Positions 8,595-17,682 of a DNA stretch of 64,000 bases are shown one piece after another (position 1 is the first letter of the stretch; each line of letters starts with the position of its first letter). The notes under the pieces were generated by a model that saw nothing but the letters and a program-made list of their open reading frames with translations, was not told the DNA's origin and did no database searches. The stretch spans positions 1 to 64,000 of the forward strand of contig NZ_JABMKY010000003.1 of the NCBI RefSeq assembly GCF_013204845.1, in the 5' to 3' direction. Position numbers and translations under genes: made by a program. This DNA is from Paenibacillus qinlingensis. Its GTDB lineage: Bacteria; Bacillota; Bacilli; Paenibacillales; NBRC-103111.

Positions 8595-10081
8595 AAATAG
8601 CAATTGCCGATGACGAATATTTAGCACAACAAACATTGCTTAGTATGATTCGCCAAATTGAAGGTGAATGGGAAATAGTGGGAGTAGCAGGCAATGGCTC
8701 TGAATTGCTAGACATCCTACAAGAGCAGCGGCCAGATATCGCTTTTGTCGATATCAAGATGCCTGGTATGAATGGGATTGAAGCCATAAGAGAAGGAAAA
8801 GTTTTTTCTCCCAACACGGAATGGTTTATTTTATCAGGCTATTCGGAGTTTAGTTATGCACAAGAAGGTATACAGCTTGGTGTTCTTAATTATTTGTTAA
8901 AACCCCTTAGTATAAGGGAGTTGCGGGAAGCTTTACTTACTGCAAAGGGATTGATTCATGAAAGGGTTGCAGATAAACAAAGACAATTCGCAAATTCCGT
9001 GCAGAATCTGTGTTATGGATTTGAGCAGGATGATATTTACGTTAAAGACGAGTATACATACATGAATATTCAAATGGCTGTCGTTTTTTGGGATTGTTCT
9101 TTAGAAGTAACGGCTGAAACTTTGCTGATTAAACAGGTATACACCTCAATCAACAGGATTGTTGAAGAATTTGCGGCAAAAGGAGTTCTGCTTACCTGCT
9201 TTGCCCTCCCGAGTGGTCAGTTTACTGTCGTTGGTGCCCCACGTTACAGTGTCAAAGACAAGGAAAGCTGGAACGAATTTTTCTTGCGCTTTCAGCAAAT
9301 TATTGACAGCTGGCAGACATCTGAATTGAAGCTAACGATCATTTCTTCGCAGGAGCATTTACCACTGCAGGATATCAATCAACATGTGAATCGTATCATG
9401 GAGAGCAGCATTTTTCGTATCTTGAAAGGTCTGGGCAAAATGTGGAATTGCCATTCGTTTCAACACTTTAGCAGTGAACATCACGAACTGTGCAAACTAT
9501 TGGAAAAGTTGGTTAAGGCTTACCGCGAGAATCGATACTCAGAGTATATGGATGTGTTGTTTGCGATCAAGCAATACGCTGCAGCTATTGAACGTCTTCT
9601 TGAAGGTAACGGCCTTAAGGAATCTGTAGGTATTTATTTAACAACAACAATGCGTATTCAGCTTGTACCTAACGTCTCCGTGTCTAGGTGTATTGCGCTC
9701 TTGAAGGAGCATGGGGAACGCATGCTGCAAAGAATGAATAAGGATGAGCCCTCCCAGGACATTGTGCAGAAAGTTATCCAATACATGAAGTCCAATTTCA
9801 GGGATGAGATAGGGACAACGATGATTGCAGAGCATTTCCAAGTTACACCGAATTACTTAAGCACAGTGTTTCATCAGAAAACGGGGTTTACAATTATGCG
9901 TTTCTTGACTGAACTCCGTATTAACAAGGCCAAGGAAATTCTAGCAGAAGGGGCTGTCCAGATACAAGAGGCGGCGGAACTTGTCGGGTATTTCAACCCT
10001 CGTCACTTTACAAATTTATTCAAAAAAATTGAGGGACATTCTCCAACGGAGTATAAACTGATGTTGAAGAGAAACGTGTAG
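8591..10081 (+). CDS. YesN-type response regulator with AraC DNA-binding domain
   Basis: A 496-residue protein. The receiver domain (1-120) has the acidic pocket (IAIADDEYLA), phospho-acceptor Asp54 (FVDIKMPGMNG) and the conserved Lys in NYLLKPLSI. A long middle region is typical of YesN proteins. The C-terminal 100 residues are two AraC helix-turn-helix motifs (IAEHFQVTPNYLSTVFHQKT and VGYFNPRHFTNLFKKIEGHS). It starts inside the stop of the kinase gene, so the two are translationally coupled. It is a candidate activator of the 53-bp promoter modules, one of which lies upstream of its own operon (inference). Confidence 0.93.
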   Translation: MKIAIADDEYLAQQTLLSMIRQIEGEWEIVGVAGNGSELLDILQEQRPDIAFVDIKMPGMNGIEAIREGKVFSPNTEWFILSGYSEFSYAQEGIQLGVLNYLLKPLSIRELREALLTAKGLIHERVADKQRQFANSVQNLCYGFEQDDIYVKDEYTYMNIQMAVVFWDCSLEVTAETLLIKQVYTSINRIVEEFAAKGVLLTCFALPSGQFTVVGAPRYSVKDKESWNEFFLRFQQIIDSWQTSELKLTIISSQEHLPLQDINQHVNRIMESSIFRILKGLGKMWNCHSFQHFSSEHHELCKLLEKLVKAYRENRYSEYMDVLFAIKQYAAAIERLLEGNGLKESVGIYLTTTMRIQLVPNVSVSRCIALLKEHGERMLQRMNKDEPSQDIVQKVIQYMKSNFRDEIGTTMIAEHFQVTPNYLSTVFHQKTGFTIMRFLTELRINKAKEILAEGAVQIQEAAELVGYFNPRHFTNLFKKIEGHSPTEYKLMLKRNV

Positions 10082-10461
10082 GAATTGGAGTCAATTGACC
10101 ATAAAAATAGACAGGTCCACATTAATTATGAGACACATGGAAGCGCCATCATTCATGTTATCCTGATTGTATTGAAGCCATTGGAAGGTTATGCGATGAA
10201 AGGTGGGGACATTGTTTCTAGAGAGCGAAATGCCTCAACGCACAATGTTCGAATGGCATGAAATTTCTGAAAAGAGGTGGGATATGAAAAAGCTAGTCGA
10301 TACTCTTATCCTTGCAGTGATCATATGATCATGATTTGAATTTGCTGTAAGCGCTCTCGCTTTATCAGCGGTAACACTGTAAGAGATTAAGGATAGTAAA
10401 CCCGGGAATTTTGTTGCTATTACGGGGGAGACAGGGATGAGGAAAAAGAGGAGGAGTAACA
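10082..10461. other. Intergenic region with a 14-bp palindrome and a cre-like site
   Basis: No convincing gene. Positions 10318-10331 (TGATCATATGATCA) are a perfect 14-bp palindrome. TGTAAGCGCTCTCG at 10346-10359 matches cre at about 12 of 14 positions. A 14-codon reading frame with a fair ribosome site (AGAGGTGG, ATG at 10284) reads MKKLVDTLILAVII; it looks like the start of a broken signal peptide. No copy of the 53-bp module is present. No terminator is clear after the regulator gene. Confidence 0.45.
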
Positions 10462-13400
10462 TTGCAAAAAAGACGTTCTACACCGAAAATCGCAGTAAAA
10501 CTATTCTTAATTATGTGCTTGCTTTGTGTCAGTCTGCCATTTGGGTTGCCGAATGCGGCTTATGCCGATTCCGAACTACAAGACCCATACAATTCTGATG
10601 AAAACAACGTCACGATACCAGAAGTTTCATCGGTGTCCGAAGCAACTTATGCATCTGACCCGAATGGGGTAAACGGGGCATTTGCGGCTGTGCAGATAGC
10701 TGCGGGACCGACAAGCATGGTGCTGGATAGTGCATGGGAAGTAGAAAATCCGACAGCAGGAAAGCTTGTTGTTAATGCGGATGGAAGTGTAACTATCACA
10801 ACTGAGGGTGGAGCCATTGGTGATACAGGGGGAATGAAAAACACACTCTACTATCAGCTTCCCAACCTGACGGACTATGATTTTACTGTGAAAGTAAGCG
10901 GGAATTTTACAGCCAATTATCAAGGTGCTCAATTGATGATTTCAAGCGGGAAGAACCGTGCGAATGCTGTTGGTGTGGTTCGCAGATATCATGGATATCT
11001 TGGTGGAACATATGGAACAAACTTGCTTATGGGCGTCATGCAGAATGGTGGTACACCGAACGAGTATTATGAAGGTGCTGCAAGCATCGGCAATGAGTTC
11101 TATCTGAAATTGCAGAAGCAGAACGGAAGAATCACCGGATTCTATGCAGCGAATTACAGTGATAACAAAGCAGATTGGAATCAGATTATTGATACCACTG
11201 GCGGCAAAAATTATGAATTCGTAGATAAGGGTAATGCCCTTATTGATCCCGAGAAGATTTATTTAGGAATCGCTGCGGCAAACGGTGGCGGAAATACACC
11301 AACGAACATTACGTTTTCTGATCTGAGAATTGGTGGTGAATCGGTACCTTTCGCTATAAATTCCAAGGCATTAAAATCCGTTGTGCTTGCTGGTGAAGCC
11401 GAAATGGGTGTCGGTGCTGCACATACGCAACCACTTAACGTGACAGGTACAGATTACGATGGTAGTGAGATTACAGAATTTGATTCGGTCGTCTACACAA
11501 GCAGTGATGTAGATGTGGCAACAGTTAGTGGAGATGGTGTTGTTACAGGTATACATAACGGTAATGTAGTCATTACTGCCAAAGCAACATTGGGCGAAGT
11601 GACGAAAACAGCTACTTTGGCCATTCAAGTTGGAGATATTGAGACAGAAGAATCATGGGAACTTTCATCTCCAAATGGCAATACCAAGATGAAGGTAGAA
11701 ATGATCACAGGTGGAGTTCTTCAATATACTGCGGAAAAGAATGGTGTACAAAATATTGGGACATCACCACTTGGTTTAGTAACCAGTTTAGGTGACTTTA
11801 CGAGTGGCCTTGTAGTCAGAGAAGCATCAGAAGTGAAAGAAATTAACGAAAGCTATAAGGTGCTTTCCGGTAAGAGTAATGAATATACCAATCACTACAA
11901 AGAACAGACGCTTACATTTGCAAGGAAGAATGATAATTCTGTTACATTTGATGTGATAATCCGTGCATATGATGACGGAACGGCATACAGATATGCTGTC
12001 CACACAGATGTGGCCAAAGAGATTAAAATCAGTGATGAAGTTTCAGGTTTGCAGCTTCCGAAAGAAGCAGATGTATATTGGATGAACTATACTTCAGCTA
12101 CATGGAACTATGAAGGCCAGTATACAAAAACGACAACTGAAGGATTAGCAGCGGGCTCTACTCCCTCCATACCATTCTTATATGGGAAAAATGGTGTCTG
12201 GACGCTGTTCTCAGAAGCAGACCTCAACGGAACTTACACGGGTTCTATGTTTACAGTAAAAGAGAACGGAATGTTAGATGTTTCATTCTCTAAGACACAA
12301 GGGACGAAGGCTGTAGTGACAACGACGCCTTTTAAATCTCCATGGAGAGCATCAATCACTGGTACGCCCAAAGACATTGTCGAAAATACAATGATTGAAA
12401 ACCTGAGCACGCCAGCAGATTACGCAAAATACGACTATGAATCATGGGTAGATCCAGGTTTATCTTCCTGGTCATGGGTAGCTAACTGGGGAAGTGGCAT
12501 CAGTGATCAGTCGAAAAAGGAAACACATTTGAACTGGATTGAATTTGGAGCTGAAATCGGATGGGATTATTATATCCTTGATGAAGACTGGGCTCTGGGC
12601 GGTCGTGGAAATGTTACTGGTGTGCGTGACTGGTGGCCGGAAGTAAGAGATTTTGCAAAAGAAAAAGGAGTTAAATTGTGGGCTTGGGTACACGTAAGCG
12701 ATATTGATACACAGGCAGAACGCGACAAACACTTCAAAGAATGGTCTGAACAAGGTATCGTAGGCATCAAGCCGGACTTCTTTGATGGGGAAGGCCAGAC
12801 TAATATGCAGCTTTATGATGATCTGTATAAAGATGCGGCGAAGTACAAGCTCATGGTTCTTGCACATGGGGCCAATAAACCAACCGGTGAAATTCGTACG
12901 TATCCAAACGTATATGGACATGAAGCCATCCGTGGACAGGAAGCAGGTGGTATTACTGCGGAACAGTACACCATGATTCCGTTTATCCGAGCGGCAATTG
13001 GACCGGCAGAGGTAACGGAAGAAATCAGATCTAAAGATTATAACAAAACAACAATGGGATTCCAGTTCGCATTGACAGCGTTAATTGAAGATGGCATTCA
13101 TAGTATGGGTTCTGCGCCAGATGTTTATAGAAGTATTCCGGAAGGCATGTCCTACTATAAAAATTACCCGAAAAAATGGGATAAAACAGATTTACTTGAC
13201 GGTGATATTGGCCAGTATCTGAGTATAGCTAGAAAAGCTGGAACGAACTGGTATGTTTCTGGTATCAGTGTGAATCCAAGAACGATGAAAGTTCCATTAA
13301 AATCCCTTGACGCAGGCAAAACGTATACAGTTTTGCTGTACACAGAAAACGGCAGACAAGACGTGGATATGAAAATTATCCCGAATGTTACAAACGAAAC

Positions 13401-15375
13401 CGTATTAGACATCAATGTACTTTACGGCGGCGGATATGCCTTACGTGCAGTTCCAACAGCAGAGTTGGATAGCATCACTGCAATCGTTGCCAATCCGGCA
13501 GAAGTGACAGTAGAAAAAGGTTATTTATCTAATCCGGTTGCAGTTACACTCAGTCCGAATAAAGCAGAATTCAAAGATGTTATTTGGAGTGTTGCCGACG
13601 AAACCATTGCAACTGTCAATCAGAACGGTGTAATTAGAGGCGTTGCTGAAGGTAAGACGACAGTAACGGTGGCATCTGCTTACAACAAAACTGTTAAAGC
13701 AGAAATTAAAGTAACAGTTACACCTCCAAGGTATGTTCTTGATAGTACGAAATGGTCAATCCTTAATGGGAATGAAAATGTAATTATCAATAATACCGAT
13801 TCCGCAACAATTTCAACAGAAACAGGAGTACTTGGCGCTAATAACTGGAAAAACATGTTCGCTATGGACGTACCTGAAGCGGATAAAGATTTTACAATCA
13901 CAGCTAAGATTTCCGGTGGTCTTAAGGCCAATTATCAAGGTGGATTTATCACAGTCTTTAGTAAGTCGAATCCAAATGGTTTATCTGTAGCAGCAGGACG
14001 GCGTTATCACAGTGGCATCATGGGAAGTCATCCGCAGGCGCTGGGCGTCATGTCAACTGCATCAGGAGCTACCGCTGAATTTTACAACGCAGATGATGAT
14101 TATAATAAGGATGTTTACGTTAAGATTCAAAAAGTTGGAAATACATTTAATAATTCCTATAGCTATGATGGTGATGTTTGGACAGCAATTAGCGACAAAG
14201 GAACACCTCGTACTACGACAAATGCAAATTTGGCAGGGAGTGCAAATCTTTCTGTCGGTTTCTATGCAGGTTCTGGCGGGGGACAAACAGCAATTGATAT
14301 CAAAGTCAGCGATTTTACTTACAATGGTGTAAAGGTACCGCTAGCAATTGACACCTTGGATCCAGAAGTCGTTGATAAGACGACTCTGAATGAGGCAATA
14401 GCATCTGTAGAAGCATTGAAAGAAGCAGACTACACAGCAGACAGCTGGGCAGCATTAGTAACTCAATTGAATGCAGGAAAAGATGTAGCTGTAAAGGAGA
14501 ATGCTACACAGCAGGAAGTGACTGAAGCAACCGCAGCCATTCAAGCGGCAGTAGAAGCACTTGTTGGAACAGATCCAGGAACGGATCCAGGAACGGATCC
14601 AGGAACGGATCCAGGAACGGATCCAGGAACAGATCCAGGAACAGATCCAGGAACAGGTCCAGGAACAGATCCAGGAGCAGGAACAGGAACAGGAACAGGA
14701 ACACCAGTGACTGAACCCGTTCAGTCGGAAGTGAAATTCATGGACAATGTCGTTGATATTGCCAGTGTGCTAACCAGCTTCGCCGAAAAAATTGAGGAAG
14801 CCAAGTCCATCCCAGCTCCGTTGAAATTTACGGATACTTCCTCTCATTGGGCTGACTCCACGATTGGTATCTTTGTGAAGTTAGGATTGGTTTCCGGTTA
14901 TCAGGACGGCAACTTCCATCCAGATGCAAGCATCACTCGCGCGGAGTTCGCTACGGTTCTTGCCAAGGTATTTGGCCTTGCAGGCAACGCTGCCGGAAGC
15001 TCCTTACGTGATATTTCCGGTCACTGGGCCGAAACCTCCATCAGCGCCTTGCAGCAAAAAGGGGTAATTTCCGGCTACGAGAATGGCACATTCCAGCCTG
15101 ATCGTGAAATCAGCCGTGCCGAGATTATTGCAATGATTTCCAAGATCATTAATCTGAACAGCGTTAATGCTCCATCCTCCAGCTTCTCGGATCTGGATAA
15201 CACATGGAATAAGGATCAGATCGGGCAAGCGGCGGAAGCCGGAATCATCAGCGGAGTGGGAAATGGAATGTTTCTTCCAGACAAGCAGGCTTCCCGTGCC
15301 GAAGCGTTAACGATTGTACTGCACGTTCTAGAAATGAATCCGGAGCTTAAGAGCCTCCTGGGTAACCTTAAATAA
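10462..15375 (+). CDS. Secreted, S-layer-anchored multidomain GH97 glycosidase
   Basis: A 1637-residue exported protein with a TTG start (GAGGAGG upstream). In order: signal peptide (cut near residue 36, AAYA/DS); a LamG/DUF1080-like lectin domain (about 75-300); a Big2-like Ig domain (305-390); GH97 N-terminal, barrel and C-terminal domains (395-1005); a second Big2 domain (1005-1090); a second lectin-like domain resembling the first (1090-1300); a FIVAR helical segment (1305-1365); a (Gly-Thr-Asp-Pro) linker (1369-1412); and three SLH domains (about 1453-1637). GH97 motifs include GIKPDFFDGEGQ with Asp772 and HEAIRGQEAGG with Glu821 and Glu827. An Asp in the KxDFxD position is typical of retaining (alpha-galactosidase-type) members, so alpha-galactosidase is more likely than alpha-glucosidase, though unproven. 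SLH domains would tether it to cell-wall polymer. Confidence 0.9.
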   Translation: MQKRRSTPKIAVKLFLIMCLLCVSLPFGLPNAAYADSELQDPYNSDENNVTIPEVSSVSEATYASDPNGVNGAFAAVQIAAGPTSMVLDSAWEVENPTAGKLVVNADGSVTITTEGGAIGDTGGMKNTLYYQLPNLTDYDFTVKVSGNFTANYQGAQLMISSGKNRANAVGVVRRYHGYLGGTYGTNLLMGVMQNGGTPNEYYEGAASIGNEFYLKLQKQNGRITGFYAANYSDNKADWNQIIDTTGGKNYEFVDKGNALIDPEKIYLGIAAANGGGNTPTNITFSDLRIGGESVPFAINSKALKSVVLAGEAEMGVGAAHTQPLNVTGTDYDGSEITEFDSVVYTSSDVDVATVSGDGVVTGIHNGNVVITAKATLGEVTKTATLAIQVGDIETEESWELSSPNGNTKMKVEMITGGVLQYTAEKNGVQNIGTSPLGLVTSLGDFTSGLVVREASEVKEINESYKVLSGKSNEYTNHYKEQTLTFARKNDNSVTFDVIIRAYDDGTAYRYAVHTDVAKEIKISDEVSGLQLPKEADVYWMNYTSATWNYEGQYTKTTTEGLAAGSTPSIPFLYGKNGVWTLFSEADLNGTYTGSMFTVKENGMLDVSFSKTQGTKAVVTTTPFKSPWRASITGTPKDIVENTMIENLSTPADYAKYDYESWVDPGLSSWSWVANWGSGISDQSKKETHLNWIEFGAEIGWDYYILDEDWALGGRGNVTGVRDWWPEVRDFAKEKGVKLWAWVHVSDIDTQAERDKHFKEWSEQGIVGIKPDFFDGEGQTNMQLYDDLYKDAAKYKLMVLAHGANKPTGEIRTYPNVYGHEAIRGQEAGGITAEQYTMIPFIRAAIGPAEVTEEIRSKDYNKTTMGFQFALTALIEDGIHSMGSAPDVYRSIPEGMSYYKNYPKKWDKTDLLDGDIGQYLSIARKAGTNWYVSGISVNPRTMKVPLKSLDAGKTYTVLLYTENGRQDVDMKIIPNVTNETVLDINVLYGGGYALRAVPTAELDSITAIVANPAEVTVEKGYLSNPVAVTLSPNKAEFKDVIWSVADETIATVNQNGVIRGVAEGKTTVTVASAYNKTVKAEIKVTVTPPRYVLDSTKWSILNGNENVIINNTDSATISTETGVLGANNWKNMFAMDVPEADKDFTITAKISGGLKANYQGGFITVFSKSNPNGLSVAAGRRYHSGIMGSHPQALGVMSTASGATAEFYNADDDYNKDVYVKIQKVGNTFNNSYSYDGDVWTAISDKGTPRTTTNANLAGSANLSVGFYAGSGGGQTAIDIKVSDFTYNGVKVPLAIDTLDPEVVDKTTLNEAIASVEALKEADYTADSWAALVTQLNAGKDVAVKENATQQEVTEATAAIQAAVEALVGTDPGTDPGTDPGTDPGTDPGTDPGTDPGTGPGTDPGAGTGTGTGTPVTEPVQSEVKFMDNVVDIASVLTSFAEKIEEAKSIPAPLKFTDTSSHWADSTIGIFVKLGLVSGYQDGNFHPDASITRAEFATVLAKVFGLAGNAAGSSLRDISGHWAETSISALQQKGVISGYENGTFQPDREISRAEIIAMISKIINLNSVNAPSSSFSDLDNTWNKDQIGQAAEAGIISGVGNGMFLPDKQASRAEALTIVLHVLEMNPELKSLLGNLK
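14566..14702 (+). repeat. 12-bp tandem repeat coding a Gly-Thr-Asp-Pro linker
   Basis: Near-perfect copies of GGAACGGATCCA / GGAACAGATCCA, running into a GGAACA tail, encode GTDPGTDPGTDPG and then GTGTGTG. It links the catalytic half to the SLH anchor. Tandem DNA repeats of this kind change copy number easily. Confidence 0.92.
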
Positions 15376-15403
15376 GCAAGCCATTGGTTTACTAAAAAGC
15401 TCG

Positions 15404-15438
15404 GCCTTACGAGAAATCGTAAGGCTATTTGTATTTTT
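15404..15438 (+). terminator. Intrinsic terminator after the GH97 gene
   Basis: GCCTTACGA / TCGTAAGGC, a perfect 9-bp stem closed by a GAAA tetraloop, followed by TATTTGTATTTTT, 29 bp after the stop. Confidence 0.85.
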
Positions 15439-15482
15439 AACCTTGCAATTGACTAGATTAAAGCTCAAATACGAAGATATTA

Positions 15483-15535
15483 CATAAAAGAAACGGAGCT
15501 AGTACATTTTTCTTGATGAACTTATGCGATATAGT
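15483..15535 (+). promoter_or_regulatory. 53-bp promoter module, copy B
   Basis: CATAAAAGAAACGG opens it, TACATTTTTCTTGATG fills the middle and TATGCGATATAGT closes it, with TATAGT in the -10 position. It lies 76 bp upstream of the chosen GH115 start. No cre match follows this copy. Confidence 0.72.
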
Positions 15536-15610
15536 AATCATACTAATTTTTAAAAAAAGGCTGTAGCGAAGTGCGACATGATCGCAAGAGAAGCAGAGAG
15601 GTGTATCATA

Positions 15611-17635
15611 TTGATTTTACAAGCAAAAGAAACAGTGGAAATCAGGATTGACGCTCAGGAACATCAGGGTATTGGGTTAGCTTTGCAAGATTTAATTCGT
15701 GATTTGAGCCATGTGATGAACATTCAGGCCGATTGCCGAAAGTACCTTTCGGATGTAGAAGGCTTTTCAATTCTAGTAGGAAGCTTAAGCAATCCTGCTT
15801 TTTCAGATTTCTTAAAGAAGAAAAAAATAGATATCAGCGATATTGATGGAAAAAAGGAACATTATTTTGTCAAGAGTATAGGGGAAGAAGGGCGTCATCT
15901 CGTAATAGTCGGCAGTGATACCAGAGGGGCGATCTATGGGATTTACGAATTTAGCCGAGTCGTTCTAGGTGTGAATCCCTTGTATCTATGGACAGGCCAT
16001 GCACCTGCACGCAAGGAAAGTCTTGATATGGGCAACATTTCGTTGACAGATGGACCTACAACGTTTCGCTTCCGAGGATGGTTCATCAATGATGAGGATC
16101 TGTTGCTGGGATGGACCGGGAAATTCGATCAGGATTTCCAGAACAATGCCTTCACGAAGCATGCGGGTTATGCGAACGCACTGGAGCCGATTATGGAGAC
16201 TGCACTCCGCCTCAAACAGAATCTGCTGATCCCATGCTCCTTGTTGGATATCCTGGATCCGTCCGATGAGGATTTGGTCAGGAGGGTGTCAGAGCGCGGT
16301 CTGCTTATTTCCCAACATCATATTGAGCCGTTAGGGGTATTTCCCAAAAGAGTCCGACGTTATTGGCAGGAACGGGGAGATCTTGAGCCACTTTCCTATA
16401 CGAAAAATCCTGAGAAGTATGAGGATGTTTGGCGGCTTTATGCAAGCCGTTGGGCACGATATGACAATGTGGTTTGGCAACTTGGTCTTCGTGGCATGGG
16501 CGACAAGCCTGTCTGGGCAGATGACCCCTATGCGCCGGAAACAGCGAGTGGAAGAGGTCAGTTAATTGCTGGTGCTATCGCCAAACAACATGAGATTATT
16601 GCCGAGGCGATAGGTCACAAAGACTTCGCTTCCACAGCTACTTTGTGGATGGAAGGGATGGAGCTTCTGAAGGGAGGACATCTATCTTTCCCGAAAGAAA
16701 CGATCATTATTCATGCGGATTTCGGACCAACTCAGATGCTGGGTGACAGCTTCTATGAAGTGAAACGGGAACAGGATCGGCAATATGGCATTTATTATCA
16801 CGTTGCTTTCTGGAGTTGCGGACCCCATCAAGTACAAGGGACTTCACCGCAGAAAATTTATTACAATCTTCAAGCAGCTGTTCAAAAAGGAAATACAGAC
16901 TACCTTGTCGTTAATGTAACGAATCTCAGAGAAATGCTGCTTGGAACCCAATATACAGCGGCTATAGGTTGGAATTTCGGGAATTACCAACCAGAAGTGT
17001 ACTTGCAAGATTGGTGTGTTGAACATTACGGTCAGCAAGGTGGAAGGGCAGCTGCTCTTGCTTATCAAGCATATTTCGGCGCATTCCATGTCTTGGACAA
17101 CCAGGGATACTCAGGTCGTATGCTCCTGATGGACGGTATGAGCCGCAGACTTACATTGAAGCTGGTGGCCATTCTGAACGGTCAACCGTTTACCAAAGAC
17201 GAGATACAGAACAAAACTCTGTTGGCTTTCGATCAGTCAGAGGATTTCATAGGCTATTACAAGAATGCCACTGAATATGCTCTTCCGAAGTGGGACATGG
17301 CTTTGAACGCTGCTCATCAGGCTTTGCAGGAAATGGAGGAGGAGCGCAGAGAGTTCTTTACGACCAACCTGATCGTTCAGCTATCTCTCATTCGCGCGCT
17401 ATATCGGACCGTTCATCATCTATCTGTTGCGGCGGAGATTGTGCTTGCCGGATCTACAAGCGAAAGGAACCAGGCGCGTGGCCGAATCTTGGAGGCCGTA
17501 GCAGAGCTTCAGCAGACGTCCATTATCCGTATGCATGCGGAGAAAGGGAAGTGGAAAGGTTGGTACGATGGTGATGTACTGCTAAACCTCCCTGACCTCA
17601 TCCGCCAAGTGCGAGAATGTGCAGGGAATTATTGA
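15611..17635 (+). CDS. GH115-family (alpha-glucuronidase) glycoside hydrolase
   Basis: About 674 residues from a TTG at 15611, preferred because AGAGAGGTG lies about 8 nt upstream; an in-frame ATG at 15578 has no ribosome site. GH115 features are the N-terminal GSDTRGAIYGIYEFSRVVLG region, the family signature FRGWFINDEDLLLGW at the start of the barrel, and NVVWQLGLRGMGDKPVW in the barrel. Known members remove alpha-1,2-linked (4-O-methyl)glucuronic acid from xylan or arabinogalactan. The protein lacks a signal peptide and lacks the extra C-terminal domain of the longest GH115 enzymes, so it should act on imported oligosaccharides. It is first in an operon with the beta-helix glycosidase and a Gfo/Idh/MocA dehydrogenase. 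Confidence 0.85.
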   Translation: MILQAKETVEIRIDAQEHQGIGLALQDLIRDLSHVMNIQADCRKYLSDVEGFSILVGSLSNPAFSDFLKKKKIDISDIDGKKEHYFVKSIGEEGRHLVIVGSDTRGAIYGIYEFSRVVLGVNPLYLWTGHAPARKESLDMGNISLTDGPTTFRFRGWFINDEDLLLGWTGKFDQDFQNNAFTKHAGYANALEPIMETALRLKQNLLIPCSLLDILDPSDEDLVRRVSERGLLISQHHIEPLGVFPKRVRRYWQERGDLEPLSYTKNPEKYEDVWRLYASRWARYDNVVWQLGLRGMGDKPVWADDPYAPETASGRGQLIAGAIAKQHEIIAEAIGHKDFASTATLWMEGMELLKGGHLSFPKETIIIHADFGPTQMLGDSFYEVKREQDRQYGIYYHVAFWSCGPHQVQGTSPQKIYYNLQAAVQKGNTDYLVVNVTNLREMLLGTQYTAAIGWNFGNYQPEVYLQDWCVEHYGQQGGRAAALAYQAYFGAFHVLDNQGYSGRMLLMDGMSRRLTLKLVAILNGQPFTKDEIQNKTLLAFDQSEDFIGYYKNATEYALPKWDMALNAAHQALQEMEEERREFFTTNLIVQLSLIRALYRTVHHLSVAAEIVLAGSTSERNQARGRILEAVAELQQTSIIRMHAEKGKWKGWYDGDVLLNLPDLIRQVRECAGNY

Positions 17636-17682
17636 GTCGCATGCCGTGGAATTTATGCCAATAATGGAGAGGTGTCGCTACG

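Noticed and set aside
12472..12921. 149-codon leftward frame within the GH97 gene
   Set aside because: Antisense of conserved GH97 catalytic sequence, no ribosome site and no recognisable domain.
14504..14704. Leftward Leu/Asp/Phe repeat frame opposite the Gly-Thr-Asp-Pro linker
   Set aside because: It is the antisense of a 12-bp coding repeat inside a clear gene.
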